Assembly: GCA_046154695.1 (NCBI GenBank)
Contig: JBJXFI010000167.1
Location: 1 to 49,882, forward strand
Direction of reading: 5' to 3'
Length of the DNA stretch: 49,882 nt
DNA from: DALYLB01 sp046154695
Lineage (GTDB): Bacteria > Acidobacteriota > Blastocatellia > RBC074
Below are positions 1 through 7,005 of this stretch, in pieces (positions within the stretch are counted from its first letter, which is position 1; every line of letters begins with the position of its first letter). The translations under genes and the position numbers were made by a program. The notes under the pieces are model-generated. The model saw only the letters and a list, made by a program, of their open reading frames with translations, made no database searches and had not been told where the DNA came from.

Positions 1-60
1 CTTCAGGCGGTTCGCCGTTTGCGGGAGACTGGCCGCCTGAAGGCGGAACTCCAAACGGTT
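1..60. repeat. Dispersed palindromic repeat, copy A (truncated at window edge)
   Basis: Bases 33-58 read CCGCCTGAAGGCGGAACTCC followed by AAACGG. This is the right arm of an inverted repeat whose left arm (bases 1-10, CTTCAGGCGG) is cut by the window edge. The same arm recurs at 3082-3107, 24285-24306, 42974-43047 and 49749-49820. It directly precedes the symporter start at 76. Confidence 0.85.
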
Positions 61-75
61 TTCTTGAGGGCACAA

Positions 76-1659
76 ATGGCGGTAGCCGCAATTGTCGCGA
101 TGTACACGGCCTTTCTGGCCGTGGGATGGTTTGCGTCGCGGAAGGTCAAGGATGGCACGGCGGAGGATCTGATCGTGGCGGGGCGGGCGATGCCCGTCTG
201 GCTGGCGACGCTGACGATGACGGCGACCTGGGTGGACGGGGGCTATCTGCTCGGCACGACGGAGGGCGCGTTCAAATCCTCGCTGGCGCTGGGCGTGCAG
301 GGCGGATTCTGTTTCGGCCTGAGTCTGATCCTCGGCGGGCTGTTCTTCGCGCACCGCATGCGGCGATTCGAGTTCACGACGCTGATCGATCCCTTCGAGG
401 CGCGGTTCGGCTCCGGCTGGGCGGCGGTCCTCTTCCTTCCCGCGCTGCTCGGCGAGATTTTCTGGAGCGCGGAGCTGCTGGCCGCGATCGGCGCGACGCT
501 GAGCGTCGTGCTCAAGACCAAGCTCGCCACGGCGATTCTCTTGTCGGCGGCGGTCGTGATCCTCTACACGATGGCCGGCGGAATGTGGTCGGTCGCCTAT
601 ACCGACGCGCTGCAACTGGGGCTCGTCGTCGTCGGATTGGGAATCGCGCTGCCCTTCGCGCTGCTGGCGGCCGGCGGATTCGATGCTTCATGGAGCGGAT
701 ACCTGGCGGCGCGGGCCGATCGCGGCGGGTTTCTGCCGCCGATGCGCGCGAACGGGGCGTTCTGGAGCTCCCAGACGATCTTCAACTGGTGGGACACGAG
801 CGCGATGCTCATCTTCGGGGGGATTCCCTGGAACTGCTATTTTCAGCGGGTGCTCTCGTGCCGGACGCCGCGAAAGGCGCAGCTTCATTCGATCTTCGCG
901 GGCCTTCTGACCATCGGCCTGACGATTCCGCCCCTGTTGATGGGCGTCGCGGCCTTCCGCTTTGCCTGGCCCGCCGAATTGCTGGCGCAATTGCGGGAGC
1001 AGCCCTCCCAGACGCTTCCGATGCTTCTACTGCACGCCACGCCTCCGCTCGCCGCCCTTCTCGGGATCGGCGCGATCATCGGCGCGGTGACGTCGAGCTT
1101 CAGCTCCTCGATCCTCTCGGCCGCCTCGATGGTGAGTTGGAACGGGTTTCGCAGGCTGCTGCGGCCCGATCTCACCCCGCATCAGATGATGCGGCTTATT
1201 CGCGTTTCGGTCGTGGCGCTCGGCGCCGTCTCGGTCGTCATGGCGCTGCGCGTGCGGAGCGTGCAGGCCCTCTGGTTCTTCACCAGCGATCTGATCTTCG
1301 TTCTGCTTTTCCCCCAGCTCCTCTTCGCGCTCTTCGATCCGAAGGTCAATCGCACCGGCTCGATCACGGCCTTTGCCGTCTCGCTGCTTCTGCGCCTGGG
1401 CGGAGGCGAGCCGCTCTTCGGAATCGCCCCCTTCATCCCGTATCCGGAGCTCTTCACCGCGCACCCGGAACGATGGTACGACGGCGGCGCGATGCTCTTT
1501 CCCTTCAAATCGATGGCGGCCGCCGCCGGCATGCTGCTCCTGCCGGTCGTCTCGCGACTGACCGCCCGCCGGGACCCGCCCCGCGCGCTGCGCAACGCGG
1601 CGGTTACAGCGTCTTCAGGTACTCGATCACCTGGCGCTTCTCCTTCTCGGAGAGTTTAA
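76..1659 (+). CDS. Sodium:solute symporter, CHT1-like (probable choline transporter)
   Basis: A 527-residue polytopic membrane protein of the SSS/SLC5 family that should import a solute with Na+. From memory it resembles the animal high-affinity choline transporter CHT1 (SLC5A7) over its whole length. Shared stretches include TMTATWV-GGY (about residue 56), SLSLILGGLFFA (about 95), PALLGEIFW, GGMWSVAYTD, GGIPWNCYFQRVLS, SSILSAASM, GGGEPLFGIAPFI and FPFKS near the end. The ATG at 76 is chosen because the reading frame upstream of it lies in a dispersed repeat. The Pcs gene at 3323 uses choline, which supports a choline substrate. The 3' end overlaps the convergent cytochrome gene by 56 nt. The family is secure; the choline substrate is inference. 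Confidence 0.85.
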   Translation: MAVAAIVAMYTAFLAVGWFASRKVKDGTAEDLIVAGRAMPVWLATLTMTATWVDGGYLLGTTEGAFKSSLALGVQGGFCFGLSLILGGLFFAHRMRRFEFTTLIDPFEARFGSGWAAVLFLPALLGEIFWSAELLAAIGATLSVVLKTKLATAILLSAAVVILYTMAGGMWSVAYTDALQLGLVVVGLGIALPFALLAAGGFDASWSGYLAARADRGGFLPPMRANGAFWSSQTIFNWWDTSAMLIFGGIPWNCYFQRVLSCRTPRKAQLHSIFAGLLTIGLTIPPLLMGVAAFRFAWPAELLAQLREQPSQTLPMLLLHATPPLAALLGIGAIIGAVTSSFSSSILSAASMVSWNGFRRLLRPDLTPHQMMRLIRVSVVALGAVSVVMALRVRSVQALWFFTSDLIFVLLFPQLLFALFDPKVNRTGSITAFAVSLLLRLGGGEPLFGIAPFIPYPELFTAHPERWYDGGAMLFPFKSMAAAAGMLLLPVVSRLTARRDPPRALRNAAVTASSGTRSPGASPSRRV

Positions 1660-2980
1660 AGCCGAAGGGATGGCCCTGATTGCCGAGCCCCTGGAGCGTC
1701 GTGTCGACGATGCGGCGGCGGGCTTCGGCCGGGGCGTCCTTCGGCGCGGGAGCGTCGAGCACTTCGAACTTCAGGCCGAGATTCTTCTCGTCATAGGCCT
1801 TTGCGCCGCCGACGCGGCGGAAATATTTCGGGCGCGCCGCGGCCGTCAGGACGCCGGAGACGGTCGGCACGGAGCCGTTGTGGAAATAGGGCGCCGAGGC
1901 CCACACGCCGTCGAGCGGCGGGGCGACATAGCCCGTGGGATATTCATAGCCCTGTTCGCCGTTCTTTCCGAACCAGGATTTCTTGTAATAGTCGCGGAAC
2001 TCCTTCGTCAGTTTGGTCAGCCGAACGTCGTCGGTGCCGACAACCTCGACCGGGACGACCTTGTTCGGATAGTTGCCGTCCGGCCCATAGGCTCCGTGGC
2101 AGCCCGAACAGATCCGTTCGAAGACCCGACGGCCCTCGCCCGCCAGCCGGTTGTCGATCGGGAGCGGGTATTTCGGGGCTTCGATCGATTTGAGATAGGC
2201 GAGATTGTCCCGGAAGTCCGGTTCCCAGGAGCGAATCTTCTCGCCGCTCGGCTCGCCCATCGTGAATTGCATGATGGCGCGCGTGAAATCTCCCTTGACG
2301 CCGGCGTCGGCGTAGATGGCCGTCTTCTTCTTCAAGTACCACCACGCGGGCGGATCGAGATCGTAGTCGCCGTAATCGCCCATCGGCGCGGGCTCCCTGC
2401 GCACCGAGAGATCCTCGTTCCGGCGGCGCAGCAGCTCCAGGCTGAAAATGAAGGCGTTGGTCCGCCCGCGTGTCATGCCGAAGTTGAGCGAAAAGGGGCC
2501 CTTCATATTCAGAGCTTTTTGCACGTCGTCATAAAGCGTCTGCATGTCGAGCTCCGTGTTCGGCATGCCGATTTTGCTTTCCCCCGAAACGGGGACGCGG
2601 CCGCCGTGGCAGAGCATGCAGGTCTGCGTCCACATCCCCGAGGCCGAGACGGTGAATTGCAGCGGTCCGCCCTGATTGTCCCAGGTCGCTTCCGAGAATC
2701 CATACCGTTCGAAGGCGACCTTGCGGGTCGAGTCCGGATCCTTCGGATCGATCTTCGCCTTCCATTCCGGCTCCCAGGCGCGCGGCAGAACCTCGGTCAG
2801 GAGCTTCATATTCATCAGGGGAGTCCCATAAGGCTTGTGCCGCAGGTTCCACAAGCCGCGCTCCTCGGGCGTCGAGATCGCCGCCGCGCCCGTTCGGGCT
2901 CCTGTAGGAGCGAGAAGCACCATCACTGTCAGAAAGCCGGACGTCACCAGCATCAATTTCAACAAGGCTCGCAGGCGCAT
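1604..2980 (-). CDS. Secreted dihaem c-type cytochrome, RoxA/MauG/CCP-like
   Basis: A 458-residue protein with an N-terminal hydrophobic export signal (about residues 5-33) and two haem c sites, CMLCH at 121-125 and CSGCH at 291-295. A later APYFHNGSVPT segment is the signature seen in dihaem peroxidases, MauG-like proteins and the rubber oxygenase RoxA. Residues WWYLKKKTAIYAD precede the second haem. It should act in the periplasm or outside the cell as a peroxidase or oxygenase-like redox enzyme; the substrate cannot be told. An AAAGGAG ribosome site lies just before the ATG at 2980. It is convergent with the symporter and transcribed away from the Pcs gene, so probably on its own promoter. 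Confidence 0.8.
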   Translation of the reverse strand: MRLRALLKLMLVTSGFLTVMVLLAPTGARTGAAAISTPEERGLWNLRHKPYGTPLMNMKLLTEVLPRAWEPEWKAKIDPKDPDSTRKVAFERYGFSEATWDNQGGPLQFTVSASGMWTQTCMLCHGGRVPVSGESKIGMPNTELDMQTLYDDVQKALNMKGPFSLNFGMTRGRTNAFIFSLELLRRRNEDLSVRREPAPMGDYGDYDLDPPAWWYLKKKTAIYADAGVKGDFTRAIMQFTMGEPSGEKIRSWEPDFRDNLAYLKSIEAPKYPLPIDNRLAGEGRRVFERICSGCHGAYGPDGNYPNKVVPVEVVGTDDVRLTKLTKEFRDYYKKSWFGKNGEQGYEYPTGYVAPPLDGVWASAPYFHNGSVPTVSGVLTAAARPKYFRRVGGAKAYDEKNLGLKFEVLDAPAPKDAPAEARRRIVDTTLQGLGNQGHPFGFKLSEKEKRQVIEYLKTL

Positions 2981-3055
2981 GGGGAACTCCTTTTCTCTGT
3001 TTGGGCCACTATGACCGGCCGTAAAATTAACGCACCGAAATTTTGTTGTAAATGG

Positions 3056-3314
3056 CCCGGGCGGAGTACACTCCGCGGGAACCGTTTGGAGTTCCGCCTT
3101 CAGGCGGTTTCTTTCAAGATATCCGTTGCCATTGGCCGCCTGAAGGCCAATGGCATGAAGTTAAGAAAAAAGGCAGGATAACGGAACAAGCGGAAATAAC
3201 GGAGCAAACGGAGTTTTCATGGTTGTGTTTCGTTTGTTCCGTTATTTCCGTCTGTTCCGTGCTCTCTTCTTCGTTAACTTAACGTCATTGGCCTGATGGC
3301 GGAGCTTCGAACGG
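3056..3314. repeat. Composite palindromic repeat, full copy B
   Basis: Nested inverted repeats fill most of the gap between the cytochrome and pcs. A near-palindrome GCGGAGTACACTCCGC (3061-3076) is followed by the left outer arm TTTGGAGTTCCGCCTTCAGG (from 3085), a CCATTGGCC/GGCCAATGG hairpin, and an inner palindrome of CGGAACA/AATAACGGA units facing TTCCGTTATTTCCGTCTGTTCCG. The right outer arm, GCCTGATGGCGGAGC..CGAACGG, ends at 3314. The same layout recurs at 24116-24306. Hairpins of this size between genes may act as terminators or RNA stability elements; that is inference. Confidence 0.8.
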
Positions 3315-3322
3315 CAACACGA

Positions 3323-4093
3323 ATGAGCAGAGAGAAACTTTTCGCATGGGCGGTGCATGGATACACCGCGACGGGATTGATCGCCGCGGCGGGAATGGCC
3401 GCATGCATCGTGCGCGGAGACCCGGCGTCGTTCAACGTGGCGATTGCGTTGATGATTCTGGCCACGTTCATCGATTCGACCGATGGCTGGCTGGCGCGGC
3501 GCGCGCGCGTGAAGGAGGTCGTGCCGCAATTCGACGGCCGGCGGCTGGACGATATCATCGATTTTCAAACGTACGCCTCGCTCCCGCTGCTCTTCCTCTG
3601 GCGATCGCGGATTCTTCCGGAAGCGTGGAGCGCCTGGCTGCTGGTTCCGCTGCTCGCGAGCGGGTACGGCTTCTCGCAGGCGAACGCCAAGACCGAGGAC
3701 AACTTCTTTCAGGGGTTCCCCTCGTACTGGAATATCGTGGCCATCTATCTTTACTGGTTCAGCCCGCCGCCATGGTTTTCGCTCGCGCTGATTCTGACGC
3801 TGGCGGCGCTGATCTTCGTGCCGTCGCTCTATCTCTACACCACGCGCGGAGGGCCGTACAGCCGGTTGACGAACGGGGCGCTTCTGGCGTGGACGATCCT
3901 GATGATCGCGATTGTGGCGGGAGCGTTCGACGATCCGAAGCCGTACATGCGGCTGTCGCTTTTGTTTCCCGTCTGCTATTTCGTCCTGTCCTGGTGGATC
4001 ACGCTGCGCCGCTGGTTTGGCGAAGGAGCGAAGAGGGCGCGCGGGGCGGGCGCGGCCCGGCTGGCGGCCGACGCCTCTCCCGTGGAGGAATGA
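3323..4093 (+). CDS. pcs: Phosphatidylcholine synthase (CDP-alcohol phosphatidyltransferase)
   Basis: A 256-residue membrane enzyme expected to condense CDP-diacylglycerol with choline to give phosphatidylcholine and CMP (EC 2.7.8.24). The CDP-alcohol phosphotransferase motif is visible at residues 54-80: D54-G55-x2-A58-R59-x12-G72-x3-D76-x3-D80. The 12-residue spacer, rather than the usual 8, is the form I recall for bacterial Pcs. Several hydrophobic helices follow. The ATG at 3323 is preferred; an in-frame ATG at 3296 would add nine residues that come from the dispersed repeat, and neither has a strong ribosome site. The CHT1-like symporter at 76 would supply choline. The acyl-CoA dehydrogenase starts 3 nt downstream. 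Confidence 0.85.
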   Translation: MSREKLFAWAVHGYTATGLIAAAGMAACIVRGDPASFNVAIALMILATFIDSTDGWLARRARVKEVVPQFDGRRLDDIIDFQTYASLPLLFLWRSRILPEAWSAWLLVPLLASGYGFSQANAKTEDNFFQGFPSYWNIVAIYLYWFSPPPWFSLALILTLAALIFVPSLYLYTTRGGPYSRLTNGALLAWTILMIAIVAGAFDDPKPYMRLSLLFPVCYFVLSWWITLRRWFGEGAKRARGAGAARLAADASPVEE

Positions 4094-4096
4094 TCG

Positions 4097-5251
4097 ATGA
4101 CCATCCCCGAAAAAGTTCGCGAACAGATCGTCGCCGGCATCCGTCAGTTCGTCGCGCGGCACGTGCTTCCCGTCGCCGATCGCCTGGAACAGAGCGATGA
4201 GTATCCGAGCGAGATCGTTGCGGGCATGAAGGATCTGGGGCTGTTCGGCTGCAACGTGCCGGAAGAGCACGGCGGGCTCGGGCTCGACACCGCGACCTTC
4301 GCCGCGATCGTCGAGGAGCTATCGCGCGGATGGATGAGCATCGTCGGGCCGATTGGCACTCATTCGGTGATCTGCGACATTCTGAACCGGTTCGGGACCG
4401 GCGCGCAGAAGGCCGAGTTTCTGCCCGGACTGGCGAGCGGCGAGCGGCGCGGCGGATTGGCCCTCTCGGAGGCCGACGCGGGTACCGATGTCCAGCGACT
4501 GACGACCACCGCAACCCGGGTCGAGGGCGGTTATCGGATCAACGGCGCGAAAATGTGGATCACCAACGGCCGGCACGGCGACACCTTCATCCTGGCGGCC
4601 AAAACCGATCCGAAGAGCGATCCGCCCCACAAGGGCATCTCCGCCTTCATCGCGCAGAAGGGAGCGGGCTTCGAGGTCGTGCGCGATATCGACAAGCTCG
4701 GCTATCGCGGCGTCGAGACCTGCGAACTCGCCTTCAACAATCTCTTCATTCCCGAAAAAGACCTGCTCGGCGGCGTCGAGGGCCTGGGATTCAAGCAGAT
4801 CATGACGGGACTCGAAAGCGAGCGCATCAACGTGGCGGCCCGCGGCGTCGGCCTCGCGCGCGCGGCCTTCGAGGACGCCATTCAATACGCGCAGCAGCGC
4901 CACACTTTCGGCAAACCCATCTGCGAGCATCAGACGATCCAGATTATGCTGGCGGAGATGGGAACGAGGATCGAGGCGGCCCGCCTGCTGGTCGCTTCCG
5001 CCGCGGAAAAAAAGGACCGCGGCGAGCGTTGTGACCTCGAATGCGGCATGGCGAAACTCTTCGCCACCGAGACGGCCCAGGAGGTCGCGCTGCTCGCCCT
5101 TCGGCTGCACGGCGGCGCGGGATATTCGAAGGATCTGCGCATCGAGCGGTATTACCGAGACGCCCCGCTCCTCATCATCGGCGGCGGCACGAACGAACTC
5201 CAGCGCCTGATTATCGCGAAAGGGCTGCTCGCGAAGTACCCGATGAAGTAG
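4097..5251 (+). CDS. Acyl-CoA dehydrogenase (isovaleryl-CoA dehydrogenase-like, FadE19-like)
   Basis: A 384-residue FAD-dependent acyl-CoA dehydrogenase of normal family length. FAD/substrate signatures include LALSEADAGTD (about 121-131), MWITNG (153-158), RHTFGKPI and LHGGAGYSKD. The position that holds the catalytic glutamate in short- and medium-chain enzymes is a glycine here (IIGGGTNELQ, 360-369). A glutamate sits instead at E242 in GLESERI, the location used by isovaleryl-CoA and long-chain enzymes. This points to a branched-chain substrate. It lies 3 nt after pcs and about 100 nt before a MaoC hydratase and a CitE-like lyase, which suggests branched-chain (leucine) acyl-CoA oxidation. 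The family is certain; the substrate is inferred. Confidence 0.9.
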   Translation: MTIPEKVREQIVAGIRQFVARHVLPVADRLEQSDEYPSEIVAGMKDLGLFGCNVPEEHGGLGLDTATFAAIVEELSRGWMSIVGPIGTHSVICDILNRFGTGAQKAEFLPGLASGERRGGLALSEADAGTDVQRLTTTATRVEGGYRINGAKMWITNGRHGDTFILAAKTDPKSDPPHKGISAFIAQKGAGFEVVRDIDKLGYRGVETCELAFNNLFIPEKDLLGGVEGLGFKQIMTGLESERINVAARGVGLARAAFEDAIQYAQQRHTFGKPICEHQTIQIMLAEMGTRIEAARLLVASAAEKKDRGERCDLECGMAKLFATETAQEVALLALRLHGGAGYSKDLRIERYYRDAPLLIIGGGTNELQRLIIAKGLLAKYPMK

Positions 5252-5351
5252 AATGAATATTCAATACGTCCGGCGAACTCCTGAGCGCCAGAGGGGCCGG
5301 ATGCATGCGAGCGGAGTTCGGCGGGAGCATCAACATCCCAGGGGAACACGA

Positions 5352-5804
5352 ATGGGGTATGGCCGATATTTCGAGGGGTTCACGGTCGGCGAGGTGTATA
5401 AGCACTGGCCGGGGCGGACGATCACGGAGCATGACGACACGTGGTTCTCTCTGATGACGATGAACCAGAATCCGCTTCATATCGACGAGCATTATGCGAG
5501 CCAGACGCAGCACGGACGACGGTTGGTCAATGGGACGTTTATTTTCAGTCTGGCGGTGGGGATGTCGGTGGCGGATATCAGCGGGAAATGCATCGCGAAT
5601 CTCGAATACGAGCATATCCGGCATCTGGGACCGGCATTTCACGGGGATACGATCTATGCCGAGACGGAGGTGCTCGAAAAGCGGGAGTCCGAGAGCAAGC
5701 CGGATCGCGGGATCGTCTATGTCGAAACGCGCGCGCGCAATCAACGAGGCGAAGTGATCCTGGTCTTTCGCCGCCGGGTCTTGATACCGAAGGAAACTGA
5801 GTGA
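5352..5804 (+). CDS. MaoC-family hydratase (itaconyl/mesaconyl-CoA hydratase-like)
   Basis: A 150-residue single hot-dog-fold protein of the MaoC dehydratase family, expected to add water across an enoyl-CoA. The hydratase motif reads TMNQNPLHID (residues 36-45), with H43 conserved and N38 where R-specific enoyl-CoA hydratases have Asp. I recall TMNxNPLH as usual for this subfamily. The start at 5352 (MGYGRYFEGF) matches the usual beginning of the fold; the preceding 100 bp hold nothing recognisable. The stop overlaps the GTG start of the lyase gene by 4 nt (GTGA), so the two are translationally coupled. The likely role is to hydrate an unsaturated C5 acyl-CoA to the hydroxyacyl-CoA that the lyase cleaves, like mycobacterial Rv2499c. 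Confidence 0.85.
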   Translation: MGYGRYFEGFTVGEVYKHWPGRTITEHDDTWFSLMTMNQNPLHIDEHYASQTQHGRRLVNGTFIFSLAVGMSVADISGKCIANLEYEHIRHLGPAFHGDTIYAETEVLEKRESESKPDRGIVYVETRARNQRGEVILVFRRRVLIPKETE

Positions 5805-6658
5805 AACCTGAAATCAACATATTGAGAAGCCTGCTCTACGTGCCGGGGATATCGGAGAAGATGATCTTGAAGGCGCGGGATTCAGCGGCGGACGCCCTGA
5901 TTCTCGATCTGGAGGATGCGATCGCGCCGGAGCAGAAGCACGAAGCGCGTGCGACGGTGGCGCGGGCGCTTCGCGAGATCGATTTTGGCGGAAAAGAGGT
6001 CTTTGTCCGGATCAATTCGCTCTCGACCGATCTGGGATTGGAGGACGCCCGCGCCGTGGCTGGCGGGGGGGTGCGCGGGATCGTGATTCCGAAGTCCGAG
6101 ACCGTGGACGACATCACGACGATCGCTCCCATGCTGCACAGCGGATATGGGGCGCCGACGGGGCGGCTGCTCTGTCTGATCGAGACGCCGCGCGGCGTCT
6201 TTGCCGCGCGCGGGCTGGCGGAGTCGAACGAGCTTGTGATCGGCCTGATGTTCGGATCGGTCGATCTCTCGCGGGAAATGGGAGGGGAGTTGAGCGACAA
6301 CGAAGAGGAGGTCTTCTTTGCCCGCTCCCAGGTGCTGCTTGCCGCGCGAGCCGTGGGCGTCGCCGCCTATGACTCGCCCCATTTCGAGATCGCGGATCTG
6401 GACGGGCTGCGCCGCAGAAGCATGGCTTCGCGCCGTCTTGGGTATGACGGCAAGACGGTCATCCACCCCGCGCATATCGAGGTCGTCAACACGGTCTTCA
6501 AGCCTTCCCCCACACAGATCTTCAACGCCGAGCGAACCATCGCCGCCATGGATGACGCGCGGATCGCGGGCCGGGGCGTCGCCCTGCTCGACGGCAGGAT
6601 GATCGACCAGGTTCACTTCACCGCGGCAAAGAAATTGCTGGAACGGGCGCGAATGTGA
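5801..6658 (+). CDS. CitE-like CoA-ester lyase (HpcH/HpaI aldolase superfamily)
   Basis: A 285-residue TIM-barrel lyase of the CitE/malyl-CoA lyase group. Recognisable segments in order are LILDLEDAIAPEQK (about 34-47), FVRINS, IVIPKSE, LIETPRGVF, GSVDLSREMG and YDGKTVIHPAH. The acidic residues of LEDAIAP, IETPRG and SVDLS and the Arg of VRIN are those that bind Mg2+ and the CoA substrate in this family. It should split a beta-hydroxyacyl-CoA such as citramalyl-, malyl- or methylmalyl-CoA. Translation starts at a GTG that overlaps the MaoC stop, behind an AAGGAA ribosome site. Gene order suggests citramalyl-CoA cleavage to acetyl-CoA and pyruvate, as described for Rv2498c; malyl-CoA lyase activity is an alternative. 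Confidence 0.85.
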   Translation: MKPEINILRSLLYVPGISEKMILKARDSAADALILDLEDAIAPEQKHEARATVARALREIDFGGKEVFVRINSLSTDLGLEDARAVAGGGVRGIVIPKSETVDDITTIAPMLHSGYGAPTGRLLCLIETPRGVFAARGLAESNELVIGLMFGSVDLSREMGGELSDNEEEVFFARSQVLLAARAVGVAAYDSPHFEIADLDGLRRRSMASRRLGYDGKTVIHPAHIEVVNTVFKPSPTQIFNAERTIAAMDDARIAGRGVALLDGRMIDQVHFTAAKKLLERARM

Positions 6659-7005
6659 TCGCGCCGGATTTTACGGCCCCGGAACTCGCTGCCTTGTGGT
6701 ATATGAGATCCGCGCCGGTTCGGTTGAAACCAGCGCGGGCCGATGTTAGCTTGATGTTATAGCCGCGTGGTTCAGAAGAGGCGGGGCGGGCCGCACGCGA
6801 GTGAAAACCGCCATAATTCGGCGTTAACTCGATGTAGCTTGCGAACGATGGTTTGAAAATGTGTCCCCACAGGTGAAATGGATGACGAGGCTCCGAGGAT
6901 CCCCCGGACGGGTCTCGTCGAAGGGAAGAGCGCGGGTCGGTTCTCTGAAAGCGCGGGGTTTTGCGTTACAGGATCGATCGGCGCCGGGAAATCAGGAAAG
7001 CGGAC
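6659..7005. other. 347-bp intergenic region, no gene recognised
   Basis: No plausible gene is visible between the CitE-like lyase and the next gene. Two loosely similar AT-richer stretches occur, GATGTTAGCTTGATGTTATAG near 6743 and GTTAACTCGATGTAGCTTG near 6824, in otherwise GC-rich sequence. The region probably carries the promoter of the downstream gene. I see no convincing sigma-70 element, riboswitch or terminator. Confidence 0.4.

Noticed and set aside
1670..3181. Plus-strand open frame of about 500 codons opposite the dihaem cytochrome
   Set aside because: Arg/Asp/Gly-rich translation without motifs; the minus-strand frame has signal peptide, two haem sites and a good ribosome site.
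4097..5251. Loss of catalytic activity in the acyl-CoA dehydrogenase (Gly at the usual Glu)
   Set aside because: E242 occupies the alternative catalytic position known from isovaleryl-CoA dehydrogenase.
5352..5804. MaoC protein inactive because Asp of the hydratase motif is Asn
   Set aside because: I recall TMNxNPLH as normal for this itaconyl/mesaconyl-type subfamily.
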